Shown here piece by piece: positions 1 to 7,185 of a stretch of 37,934 nucleotides of DNA (positions within the stretch are counted from its first letter, which is position 1; each line of letters starts with the position of its first letter). The stretch is from positions 1 to 37,934 of the forward strand of contig NZ_JAVAMQ010000026.1 in NCBI RefSeq assembly GCF_030732095.1. Direction: 5' to 3'. The translations under genes were made by a program, and so were the position numbers. Below the pieces are notes generated by a model. It saw only the letters and a program-made list of their open reading frames with translations. It did no database searches and was not told the origin of the DNA. The DNA comes from Paracoccus spongiarum (GTDB taxonomy: Bacteria > Pseudomonadota > Alphaproteobacteria > Rhodobacterales > Rhodobacteraceae).

Positions 1-78
1 CGACAGAGTGATGTCGGGCTCAGCCGGTTCGCCGTCGCGCGGGATCACCAACTCATCTAGCGGAATCCGCTCGGGTAG
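1..78. other. Unassigned left edge
   Basis: No gene can be supported here. The minus strand is open through this stretch (it reads LPERIPLDELVIPRDG and onward), so it could be a fragment of a protein that lies mostly outside the window. It is too short to assign. On the plus strand a TAG at 76-78 ends the frame upstream of the transposase remnant. Confidence 0.3.
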
Positions 79-612
79 CAGATCGCCGCGCAGTTCGTCC
101 GCACCGGTTGGTTCAAGATCGTGCAGATCAAGAGCCACGATGCGTATGTCAACCGGGCGATGCTGACGGCGCGGGAGGCGCTGGTCGGCATGCGGGTCAG
201 GGCGGTTGCCAAGCGGCATGCGACGGTCCGACTGCTGATGCCCGCGCCGGGCGTGGGACCGATCACCGCGATGGCGGTTGTCGCGGCCTTCGATGATGCC
301 TCTTGCTTCCGCCGATCCAGCGCGGGGGCCTGTCTCGGGGTGACGCCCAGGCGGTACAAGTCCGGAGAGATCAGCCGGAACGGGCGGCTGTCCAAACGAG
401 GCGACGGCGTCGCCATGAAATGTCCATTCGAGGCCGCGAACGCCATCTTCTGTCGGAAACCGGGCGGCCCACGCCTGCGGGATCGGGCCAACGCGATTGC
501 CGAGAGAACCGGGCCGCGCAAGGCCACGGTGGCGCTGGCCCGGAAGCTGGTGGTGACGCTGCACTCCATGTGGCGCACCAACACGCCTTTCCGCGAGGCC
601 GTGGTGGCATAG
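79..612 (+). pseudogene. IS110-family transposase remnant (3' part, internally deleted)
   Basis: This is the remains of a DEDD-type IS110/IS116/IS902 transposase. The plus frame opens after the stop at 76-78 and reads the end of the N-terminal domain (QFVRTGWFKIVQIKS, then RAMLTAREALVGMR). It jumps almost at once to the C-terminal Transposase_20 domain, with the hallmark PAPGVGPITAMAVVAAFDD and LGVTPRRYKSGEISRNGRL. It ends with the usual ARKLVVTLHSMW stretch. An intact family member has a long helical linker (roughly 80-100 residues) between these blocks, and the acidic catalytic N-terminus; both are missing here. The longest start-to-stop reading is a GTG at 121 giving 163 residues, too short for a 330-400 residue enzyme. 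It is almost certainly inactive and marks past insertion at the left side of the catabolic cluster. Confidence 0.85.
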
Positions 613-824
613 GAGAATCGAACAGAACGACGCTGACGGCCAGCGTAACGGAATGCGTCCAGCCGGGAGGCACGGCGAGGGTGAGATCGCTCCCGGGTAT
701 GCGGCACCGACCGCGCAGACCAATTCGGTCCACCCAGGCCTGAACGCCACCATGCGGCTCCCGCGCGAAGACCACGGAGAGAATCTCAGAGCCCCTCACG
801 CAGGATGAAGCGCAGCGAGATCAG

Positions 825-856
825 CCCTTGACCAACGCGATTAGAGAACTCAAGGG
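825..856. terminator. Inverted repeat between IS remnant and SnoaL gene
   Basis: CCCTTGA (825-831) and TCAAGGG (850-856) form a perfect 7-bp inverted repeat with an 18-nt loop. It lies 32 nt beyond the stop of the minus-strand SnoaL gene. No T-tract follows, so it is a weak terminator candidate, and it could equally be an end structure of the IS110 element. The rest of 613-887 shows no credible gene. Confidence 0.3.
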
Positions 857-887
857 GACAGCATCCGCTTTGGCCGTTCGCTGTGAA

Positions 888-1853
888 TCAACTTTCCTCC
901 GACAAGAGATCGACCCCCATTTGGGCGAACAGATCGACGTAATCCAGAAACACCCAATTTTCCGCGATCTTGCCGTCTTGGCACCGATAGAAATCCATCA
1001 CGCGCAGCGTAAGGGGCCGGCCGTCCGCCTTGACGCCTAGATAGTCGCCCTGGAATGTCATGGTCATCGATGGCCATCCCGAGACGGCGGCATAAGACCC
1101 GTCGCCAATCCGGCAGTAGTGGTTGCCTCCCTTGCGATCGGGGAACGCCCTCAGAAACGGCGCCCGGTGATCCTTGACAAAGCCATCCCAGCGGAAGTTC
1201 GAACCAATGCCTGCCGGGCCGTACCATAGCATGTCGTCCGCCCAGTAGCCGTCCTTTCCGGTCTGTCCCGCCGATCCCAGGGTCTGCGGGTCGAACCGGT
1301 GCAGATCGCCCAGCATTGCCTCCACGATGTCCAGCGATCCTTCGCCATCGCCCGCCTGCGGACACACCCCGTCATGGGTGGCCGGACCGGGAAACAATGT
1401 TTCCAGCCCATAGGAAAACGGAAAGGGAAGCCGCCCGGCCTGACGCATTAGGTCAGGCAGATCAAGGATGATCCGGGCCTGAACGATACGCCCGTCTTGG
1501 ACGCGATAGAACTCACCCGCCCTCAGGAAGGCGACGTGATGGGACGGTGCGATCCCCCACAGGGGCGCCGTAAAGTTTCCTACGTAGTGGGTCACGGCGG
1601 CGCACCAGAAGCCACGCTCGTGCCGGCGGTTCATGGCGCCGATGAAGATCTCGTCCCGGCGGTGCAGCCCGGTGAGGGCGCGGCGCAACGGCACAAGGAA
1701 CCCCGCTTCAATCTCGGCCGATCCAACCAGCGGCGACAACGGGGCCGACGCTTCCCACAGGCAGTCGACCGCGAGGCCGACAGCCCCCGCCAAAGGACCG
1801 CCCCTGAGCCATGACGCCAGGAATTTCTGCACGTTTTCACGTTTGTCGAGCAT
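888..1853 (-). CDS. Two-domain SnoaL-like (NTF2-fold) protein, divergent from ABC operon
   Basis: This predicted cytoplasmic protein of 321 residues has two consecutive SnoaL/NTF2-like domains (about 1-150 and 170-321). The fold is used by polyketide cyclases, ketosteroid isomerases and dehydratases acting on small molecules. Landmarks are FYRVQDGRIVQ in the first half, and WYGPAGIGSNF plus DFYRCQDGKIAENWVFLD in the second. It is clearly paralogous to the proteins at 8496-9545 (WYGPSGIG, ENWVMIDLLDLYDQIGVDV) and 6631-7155. The ATG at 1853 is preferred over in-frame upstream starts because it has an AGAAAG ribosome site and lies just downstream of operator O1. It is transcribed away from the ABC operon and probably shares its LacI-controlled promoter region. 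No reaction can be assigned; isomerase, dehydratase or a binding role are all possible. Confidence 0.8.
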   Translation of the reverse strand: MLDKRENVQKFLASWLRGGPLAGAVGLAVDCLWEASAPLSPLVGSAEIEAGFLVPLRRALTGLHRRDEIFIGAMNRRHERGFWCAAVTHYVGNFTAPLWGIAPSHHVAFLRAGEFYRVQDGRIVQARIILDLPDLMRQAGRLPFPFSYGLETLFPGPATHDGVCPQAGDGEGSLDIVEAMLGDLHRFDPQTLGSAGQTGKDGYWADDMLWYGPAGIGSNFRWDGFVKDHRAPFLRAFPDRKGGNHYCRIGDGSYAAVSGWPSMTMTFQGDYLGVKADGRPLTLRVMDFYRCQDGKIAENWVFLDYVDLFAQMGVDLLSEES

Positions 1854-1865
1854 GCCGATTCTTTC

Positions 1866-1881
1866 TTGCATTCGAATGCAA
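1866..1881. promoter_or_regulatory. LacI-type operator O1 (perfect 16-bp palindrome)
   Basis: TTGCATTCGAATGCAA is a perfect 16-bp palindrome with the central CG typical of LacI/GalR-family operators. It sits 13 bp upstream of the minus-strand SnoaL start, so a bound repressor would block that gene and could loop to O2. The likely binder is the LacI-family protein encoded at 10311-11381 in the same cluster (inference). Confidence 0.75.
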
Positions 1882-1920
1882 AAAAGGCTTGCACGAATCA
1901 CGCGGTGCTGCAATTGCTAA

Positions 1921-1936
1921 TTGCAATCGCATGCAA
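1921..1936. promoter_or_regulatory. LacI-type operator O2
   Basis: TTGCAATCGCATGCAA has the same TTGCA/TGCAA half-sites and a central CG as O1, with 12 of 16 positions symmetric. Its centre is 55 bp from that of O1, and it lies 31 bp before the ABC ATPase start. The stretch between the two sites (GCAATTGC at 1910-1917) carries further partial half-sites. I could not fix a convincing -35/-10 pair in this region. Confidence 0.65.
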
Positions 1937-1967
1937 TCGCAGCGCACCCTTGTCACAGGATGGTTTC

Positions 1968-3014
1968 ATGGCCGGAATCGAACTTCGGGATGTCAGCAAG
2001 CGGTGGGGAAAATTCACAGGTGTGGACCGCTTTGACCTGACGATCCGCGATCGTGAGTTCTTGGTTCTGCTTGGGCCGTCGGGCTGCGGCAAGACCACCA
2101 CGATGCGCATGATCGCGGGCCTCGAGGAGGCAACCGAAGGCGATATCATCATCGGGGGACGTCGGGTCAACGACCTTGATCCCAAGGATCGCGATATCGC
2201 CATGGTGTTTCAGTCCTATGCGCTCTACCCGAACATGAGCGTTTACGAGAACATCCGTTTCCCGCTGAAAATCCGCAAGGTTCCGGCCGCCGAACACGAA
2301 GCCCGCGTCCGCCGCGCGGCGACGATGGTGGAGCTGACCGAATTCCTGGACCGGCGCCCGTCCGAACTGTCGGGCGGCCAGCGGCAGCGCGTCGCGCTGG
2401 CACGCGCCATCGTCCGTCAGCCTGCGGTGTTCCTCATGGACGAGCCGCTGTCGAACCTGGACGCCAAGCTGCGGGTATCGACCCGCGCACAGATCAAGAA
2501 CCTGTCGCATGAGCTGAAGGTCACGACGATCTATGTGACCCATGACCAGATCGAGGCAATGACACTGGCCGACCGCGTGGTGGTGATGAAGCGGGGCCTG
2601 ATCCAGCAGGTCGGCACGCCGACTGAAATCTATGACCGCCCCGCCAACACCTTTGTCGCCAGCTTTATCGGCAACCCGGCCATGAACCTGATGAACGGCA
2701 CCATCACCGACGGCGTGTTTCAGGCTGACAACGTTCGCATCCCTGGCCTGGACGCGATTGACGGTCCGGTGACGCTTGGCTTTCGGGCCGAGGATGCGGC
2801 AGTGGCTCCTGTGGGCCAGATCGCGGCGCCGGTATACACGATGGAACTGCTCGGCGACGCGACGATGATAACCGTGCGCGCAGGCGGCGCCTTGGTCGCC
2901 GTCAAGGCCGCAAAGGATTTCCGAGTTGCCATCGACGACCGCGTGGACATCGCCGTCCCGCCCGGCATTTGCCATCTCTTCGATTCGACGACCGGGGAAC
3001 GGCTTTACGCTTGA
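1968..3014 (+). CDS. CUT1 ABC importer ATP-binding protein (UgpC/MalK-like)
   Basis: This cytoplasmic ATPase of 348 residues powers the sugar-type ABC importer encoded by the next three genes. It has Walker A GPSGCGKTTT (about 36-45), a Q-loop in MVFQSYALYP, the signature LSGGQRQRVALARA, Walker B VFLMDEPLSNLD and the switch His in YVTHDQIEAM. The C-terminal third (about 240-348) matches the TOBE/regulatory domain of MalK/UgpC proteins, which supports the carbohydrate uptake (CUT1) class. The ATG at 1968 follows an AGGA at 1956-1959; the frame is open further upstream, but that stretch runs through the operators. It is the first gene of the plus-strand operon, and placing the ATPase before the binding protein is less common than placing it last. 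Confidence 0.93.
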   Translation: MAGIELRDVSKRWGKFTGVDRFDLTIRDREFLVLLGPSGCGKTTTMRMIAGLEEATEGDIIIGGRRVNDLDPKDRDIAMVFQSYALYPNMSVYENIRFPLKIRKVPAAEHEARVRRAATMVELTEFLDRRPSELSGGQRQRVALARAIVRQPAVFLMDEPLSNLDAKLRVSTRAQIKNLSHELKVTTIYVTHDQIEAMTLADRVVVMKRGLIQQVGTPTEIYDRPANTFVASFIGNPAMNLMNGTITDGVFQADNVRIPGLDAIDGPVTLGFRAEDAAVAPVGQIAAPVYTMELLGDATMITVRAGGALVAVKAAKDFRVAIDDRVDIAVPPGICHLFDSTTGERLYA

Positions 3015-3061
3015 TATCGGAAATACGGGCAAAGACCCGCATCACAACAGGGAGCTTCACA

Positions 3062-4282
3062 ATGCTATTCCGCAAGATTGCCCTTGCCGGGGCCTTTGCG
3101 CTTATGAGTTCGACCGCTATGGCCGCGTGCGCCTTCCAGAACGAGGTGCCGCTCAAGTCGCTGTCTGCCGGGTTCGAGGCCTGGAAGGCGGTCACGGACG
3201 CCATGGCCGAATGCGGCAATTTCAGCGCCGAACTTGACCAGGAATTCAAGACCAAGCAGCCCGAGGCGTTTGCCGCGCGCCCGTCGCTGTATCACATTGG
3301 CGGGGTCGCCAACGAAACCATCGTGCCGCTGGTCAACGCGGGCACGATCCGGCCGCTGGACGATCTGGTCGCCAAGTACGGCCAGAACCTGCAACCGGGC
3401 CAGTTGATCAAGATCAACGGGCAGACCATGGCCATTGCCATGATGGTGAACACTCAGCACCTGATGTATCGCAAGGACATCCTGGACGACCTGGGCATTG
3501 CCGTTCCGACGACCTATGACGAGGTTCTGGTCGCCGCCGAACAGATCAAGGCCAGCGGCAAGGTCGCCTATCCCCTGGGCGGCACCTACAAGGCGGGCTG
3601 GAACCTCGCCCAGGATTTCGTGAACATGTTCATGGGCTTGGGCGAGCCGCTGGTGAACGACGACGGATCAGCCAACGTCAACACGGAAACCGGCGTTCGG
3701 ACGCTGGAGATGATGAAGGCCCTGTCGGCCTATATGGATCCCGAGTTTCTGGGCGCCGATTCAACCGTGGTCCAGCAGCAGTTCCAGCAGGGCCGCATCG
3801 CCATGGCGAATTTCTGGGCCAGCCGGGGAAGCGCCATGGACGATGAGGCTGAAAGCCAGGTCGTGGGCCTGATGGCGGGCGCCCCCACGCCCAGCATCGT
3901 CGACGGCGGCGCCCCCGCTACCACCTTGTGGTGGGACGGCATCGTGATCGCACGGAACATCACGGACGAGGAAGCCGACGCCGCCTTCCGCGTCGCAATG
4001 GAGGGCCTGGACAGCGAAATGGTCAATGCCAACAACGACGATGCAGTCTGGCTGATCAAGGGTTATCAGCCCGGCGCGATGGCCGAGGCGGCGATCGCCA
4101 CCGCCAGCACCACCCCGCCGCCGGTGTCCTATCCCTCGACCACGGCGCAGGGGCTGATGCACGGCGCCATCGGAAGCCAGGCCGCGGCCTTCTTCACAGG
4201 CGAAAAATCGGCCGAGGACACGCTGGCCGCCATCGAGGCCGAATACGCCACCGCCGCCGCCGAGGCCGGGATCGTAAACTGA
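3062..4282 (+). CDS. Sugar-type ABC transporter substrate-binding protein
   Basis: This periplasmic solute-binding protein of 406 residues (SBP_bac_1 type) captures the substrate for the importer. A signal peptide is clear: the positive MLFRK, a hydrophobic AGAFALMSS and cleavage after AMA, giving a mature start at ACAFQ. The mature protein follows the CUT1 binding-protein pattern: MYRKDILDDLGI and PTTYDEVLVAAEQIKASG in the first lobe, and the motif FQQGRIAMANFW where many sugar binders have F..GK.AM. Three cysteines lie within the first about 60 residues. The start at 3062 has a GGGAG ribosome site; it lies 47 nt after the ATPase gene. The ligand is unknown; aromatic residues in TTLWWDGIVIA and AVWLIKGYQP may line the binding site, a guess from composition. 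Confidence 0.92.
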   Translation: MLFRKIALAGAFALMSSTAMAACAFQNEVPLKSLSAGFEAWKAVTDAMAECGNFSAELDQEFKTKQPEAFAARPSLYHIGGVANETIVPLVNAGTIRPLDDLVAKYGQNLQPGQLIKINGQTMAIAMMVNTQHLMYRKDILDDLGIAVPTTYDEVLVAAEQIKASGKVAYPLGGTYKAGWNLAQDFVNMFMGLGEPLVNDDGSANVNTETGVRTLEMMKALSAYMDPEFLGADSTVVQQQFQQGRIAMANFWASRGSAMDDEAESQVVGLMAGAPTPSIVDGGAPATTLWWDGIVIARNITDEEADAAFRVAMEGLDSEMVNANNDDAVWLIKGYQPGAMAEAAIATASTTPPPVSYPSTTAQGLMHGAIGSQAAAFFTGEKSAEDTLAAIEAEYATAAAEAGIVN

Positions 4283-4291
4283 CTCGGCCGA

Positions 4292-4316
4292 CCGGGGGGC
4301 CGCTGACGCCCCCCGG
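4292..4316 (+). promoter_or_regulatory. Strong intercistronic hairpin after the binding-protein gene
   Basis: CCGGGGGGC (4292-4300) and GCCCCCCGG (4308-4316) form a perfect 9-bp GC stem with a 7-nt loop, 9 nt after the binding-protein stop and 28 nt before the first permease. There is no T-tract. Hairpins here commonly protect the upstream mRNA, so binding protein is made in excess over permeases, as between malE and malF. This role is inferred from position. Confidence 0.6.
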
Positions 4317-4344
4317 AACCGGCTGCGCACACGGGGAAGACATC

Positions 4345-5367
4345 ATGCGCAGAAGCACATTCGCCTGGTTCGTCGCCCCGTCGGTGGTGATGATGCTGGT
4401 CTTCATCGCCTTTCCCCTGATGTCGGTGCTGGTGCAAAGCTTCAGCCTGACCCAGCCGGTTGTCGAATCCCTCACGGTCGAAACCTGCACCCCCAGTTTC
4501 GTCGGCCAGAACTGCATCCAGGAAACCCGCCGCCAGCCTGTTCTGGACGAAAACGGCGCCATCGTGACCGAGACCCGTTTCGTGGGCCTGGCGAACTATG
4601 CCACCCTGGTGGAACCGGGCCGGGCCTTGGCCGCACTGGGCAACCTGAACCTCAACGAGCTGCTGTCCATCGACTTCTGGCGGGCGCTGCGCTTCACGCT
4701 CACCTTCACGCTGATCACCCTGCCGCTGATCCTGGTCGTGGGCTTGGGGCTGGCACTGGCAGTCAACAACGTCACCCGCGCGGTGCGCGGCCCGGTGATC
4801 TTCGTGACGCTGCTGCCCTTCATCATCACCCCGGTCATCGGCGCCCTGGCGATCCGCTGGCTGTTCGTGAGCGACGGCATCCTGACGCGGCTGATGGAAC
4901 ACTGGTCGGGCCAGGACATCTTCATGTTTGCACGATCCTGGACGATCGAGCTTCTGATGATGTTCTATCGCGTCTGGCACGTCGCGCCCTTCGCCTTTGT
5001 CATCTTCTATGCAGGCCTTCAGGGCGTGAACCAGGACGCGGTCGAGGCCGCGCTGATCGACGGGGCATCGCGCCTGCAACGGCTGCGATACATCGTGATC
5101 CCGCATCTGATGCCGCTGATCGTCTTTGTGGCGCTGATCCATCTGATGGACGCCTATCGCGTGTTCGAGGAGGTGATCGGCTTCCGGTCCGAGGCCTATG
5201 TGATCTCGCTGCAATACCTGACCTATGACCTGCTGATGCCCGACAACACCGGGAACCGGGCGATCAACCGCGCCTCGGCGTCCTCGATGCTGACAATGAT
5301 CGGCATCGTGATCCTGCTGATCCCGCTTTTGCGCCACACCTGGCGCCAGCACAGGGGAACCCGCTGA
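4345..5367 (+). CDS. CUT1 ABC transporter permease, MalF/UgpA-like
   Basis: This inner-membrane permease has 340 residues. TM1 is at about 8-30 (FVAPSVVMMLVFIAFPLM). A periplasmic loop of about 75 residues includes two cysteines (VETCTPS and GQNCIQE) that could form a disulfide. The remaining helices lie between about 115 and 335. The ATPase-coupling EAA loop is present as EAALIDGASRLQRLRYIVIPHLMP, shown here only in part: the key residues are E-A-A...DGA...IP. The start at 4345 follows GGGGAAGA. The stop TGA overlaps the next gene's ATG by one base (TGATG), so the two permeases are translationally coupled, as expected for a heterodimeric channel. Confidence 0.9.
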   Translation: MRRSTFAWFVAPSVVMMLVFIAFPLMSVLVQSFSLTQPVVESLTVETCTPSFVGQNCIQETRRQPVLDENGAIVTETRFVGLANYATLVEPGRALAALGNLNLNELLSIDFWRALRFTLTFTLITLPLILVVGLGLALAVNNVTRAVRGPVIFVTLLPFIITPVIGALAIRWLFVSDGILTRLMEHWSGQDIFMFARSWTIELLMMFYRVWHVAPFAFVIFYAGLQGVNQDAVEAALIDGASRLQRLRYIVIPHLMPLIVFVALIHLMDAYRVFEEVIGFRSEAYVISLQYLTYDLLMPDNTGNRAINRASASSMLTMIGIVILLIPLLRHTWRQHRGTR

Positions 5368-6521
5368 TGTCCACCACGATCCGCGCCCTGCGCCAGCCGG
5401 CCTGGCTGCGCCTGACCTCGGCCTCGGCGCTGTCGCTGTGGTTGCTGGTCGCGGCCTTTCCGATCTTCTGGATCACCATGATGAGCGTGAAGGTGCCGCT
5501 GGACGCCTTCGCCGACAGCCCGCTGGAGGTGATCTTCGGCCCGCGCACGTTGCAGGCGGGCAAGGGCCTGACAATCCTGGACCTGCTGGGATACGGGCTG
5601 TTCCTGTTCGCGGCGGGCCGGGCGGCGATGCGGTGGCTGCCGCGCGCGGTGCCGCACCTGTCGCTGTTCGGGGCGCCCGCCTTGGGGTGGCTGATCGGCA
5701 TTCTGGCCTTGGCCGTGTCGGTCGGGATCGCCGGCTTCCACCTGCTGCCCGCCCTGCTCGGGGCGCTGAACGGCGCGCTGGGGCTGGATCCGCTGATCGG
5801 CTTCACCGCCGAACATTACCGGTCGGTCTGGATCGGGCGGGAATTCTGGCAGAATGTCCTGAATTCCGTGCAGGTGACGCTGGGCGTCACGGCGATCTCG
5901 CTGATGTGCGGGACGCTGGCGGGCTATGCCCTGTCGCGATCGGGGTCCACCCTCGCCTTCTGGCTGCTGATCCTGGCGCTGATCTTTCGCGCGCTGCCGC
6001 ATTCGGTCCTCGTGACGGGCTATCTGCCGGTCTTCATCAACTCCGCCGAGATCCTGCGTCCGATCTTGGGTGACAACGCGCCCACCCTCTATGGCCAGCC
6101 GCTGGCGGTGATCGCGGTTCTGGTGGCGATCAACCAACCGTTCACGATCTGGATGCTGAGATCGTTCTTCCTGAACATTCCCGCGGATCTGGACGAGGCC
6201 GCGCGTGTCGATGGCTGCACGCATTTCCAGGCCTTTCGCTGGGTCATCATGCCGGTGATGTGGCCAGGCGTCATCACCACGGGTCTGTTCAGCTTCCTGC
6301 TGGGCTACAACGACTTCCTCGTGACCTCGCTGCTGCTGGATCAGTCGAACATGACCATGGTTCCGGCCATCGCCAGCTTCTTCAACCGCGAGACGACGAC
6401 CACCGACCAGGTACAGGCAGTGGCCGCCGCCGTGTCGATCACCGCGCCTCTGTTCCTTCTGGTCATGGTGTTCCAGCGCCAGATCGTCAGCGGGCTGACC
6501 CAGGGGGCCGTCAAGGGATGA
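5367..6521 (+). CDS. CUT1 ABC transporter permease, MalG-like, with an extra membrane insert
   Basis: This is the second channel subunit, 384 residues long. The C-terminal part is a typical MalG-like BPD_transp_1 domain, with the EAA loop DEAARVDGCTHFQAFRWVIM (D-EAA-R-DG core). Typical MalG-like subunits have about 275-300 residues. Here about 100 extra residues lie between the first helix (LSLWLLVAAFPIFWITMMSV) and the conserved YRSVWIGREFWQNVLNS segment. The insert contains two or three hydrophobic stretches (LLGYGLFLFAAG, LGWLIGILALAVSVGIAG, LLPALLGAL) that look like additional helices. The gene overlaps the previous one by one base. A 109-nt gap without obvious structure separates it from the next gene. 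Confidence 0.88.
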   Translation: MSTTIRALRQPAWLRLTSASALSLWLLVAAFPIFWITMMSVKVPLDAFADSPLEVIFGPRTLQAGKGLTILDLLGYGLFLFAAGRAAMRWLPRAVPHLSLFGAPALGWLIGILALAVSVGIAGFHLLPALLGALNGALGLDPLIGFTAEHYRSVWIGREFWQNVLNSVQVTLGVTAISLMCGTLAGYALSRSGSTLAFWLLILALIFRALPHSVLVTGYLPVFINSAEILRPILGDNAPTLYGQPLAVIAVLVAINQPFTIWMLRSFFLNIPADLDEAARVDGCTHFQAFRWVIMPVMWPGVITTGLFSFLLGYNDFLVTSLLLDQSNMTMVPAIASFFNRETTTTDQVQAVAAAVSITAPLFLLVMVFQRQIVSGLTQGAVKG

Positions 6522-6630
6522 CCCAGCGTCTGATTCGCCATCCGGCGCACTGCCGCCTGCCGCGCGACCAGATCTTCGCCGCGCAGCCGGCGCCGCATCT
6601 CCCTGACACCCGATTCACAAGGACAAAGCC

Positions 6631-7155
6631 ATGAAAGGCTCCCGCCCCCAACAGGCCGTGCTGACCCGCGACACGGACATGACCAAGACCGACCAGACCC
6701 GCGCCGTGATCGAAGGCATGGTGGACGGCCTGAACGACCACCGCATCGGCGACATCGGCGAATTCTTCACCGAGAACTTCCGCTGGCTGGGCAACCAGGG
6801 CTGCGGCACCAAGAAGGGGCTGCGCGAGTTCCAGGAGAACTGGCAGAAACCCTTCCAGGCCGCCTTCAAGGACAAGACCTGCGTGGACGAGGCGCGGTTG
6901 TACATGGGCGAATGGGCCGCCGCGTTCGGCCGTCAGGAAGCCACCCATGCGGGCGATTTCATGGGGATCCCGGCGACCGGCAGGCGGGTCGAAATCCGCT
7001 ACATGGATTTCTGGAAGGTCCAGGACGGCAAGATCGTCGACAACTGGGTCATGGTGGATTTTCCCCATGTGTTGGCGCAACTGGGCGTGGAGTGCTTTGG
7101 CGGACATGGCTGGGAAATCTATGACCGGGGCGAAAAGACGCCGCCGAGGCCCTGA
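6631..7155 (+). CDS. Single-domain SnoaL-like (NTF2-fold) protein
   Basis: This is a predicted small cytoplasmic SnoaL/NTF2-fold protein of 174 residues. It is homologous to the second halves of the two-domain proteins at 888-1853 and 8496-9545: the segment FRWLGNQGCGTKKGLREF corresponds to their WYGPxGIG region. The segment RYMDFWKVQDGKIVDNWVMV corresponds to their DFYRCQDGKI / DFWRLDGGLI region. The ATG at 6631 has AAGGA upstream; a second ATG at 6679 (MTKTDQTRAVI) is a possible alternative. It sits between the transporter and the dehydrogenase genes, so its partner substrate is probably an intermediate of the same pathway. Family members include isomerases, dehydratases and hydrolases; no choice can be made here. 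Confidence 0.82.
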   Translation: MKGSRPQQAVLTRDTDMTKTDQTRAVIEGMVDGLNDHRIGDIGEFFTENFRWLGNQGCGTKKGLREFQENWQKPFQAAFKDKTCVDEARLYMGEWAAAFGRQEATHAGDFMGIPATGRRVEIRYMDFWKVQDGKIVDNWVMVDFPHVLAQLGVECFGGHGWEIYDRGEKTPPRP

Positions 7156-7185
7156 CATACGGGCACAGAAATTACGGAGAAGATC

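Noticed and set aside
613..887. Coding potential between the IS110 remnant and the SnoaL gene
   Set aside because: Frames on both strands are short, arginine-rich and without motifs; the stretch is probably an IS end or spacer.
850..1365. An alternative minus-strand frame of 171 codons
   Set aside because: It overlaps the two-domain SnoaL gene in another frame, and only the longer frame carries the family motifs.
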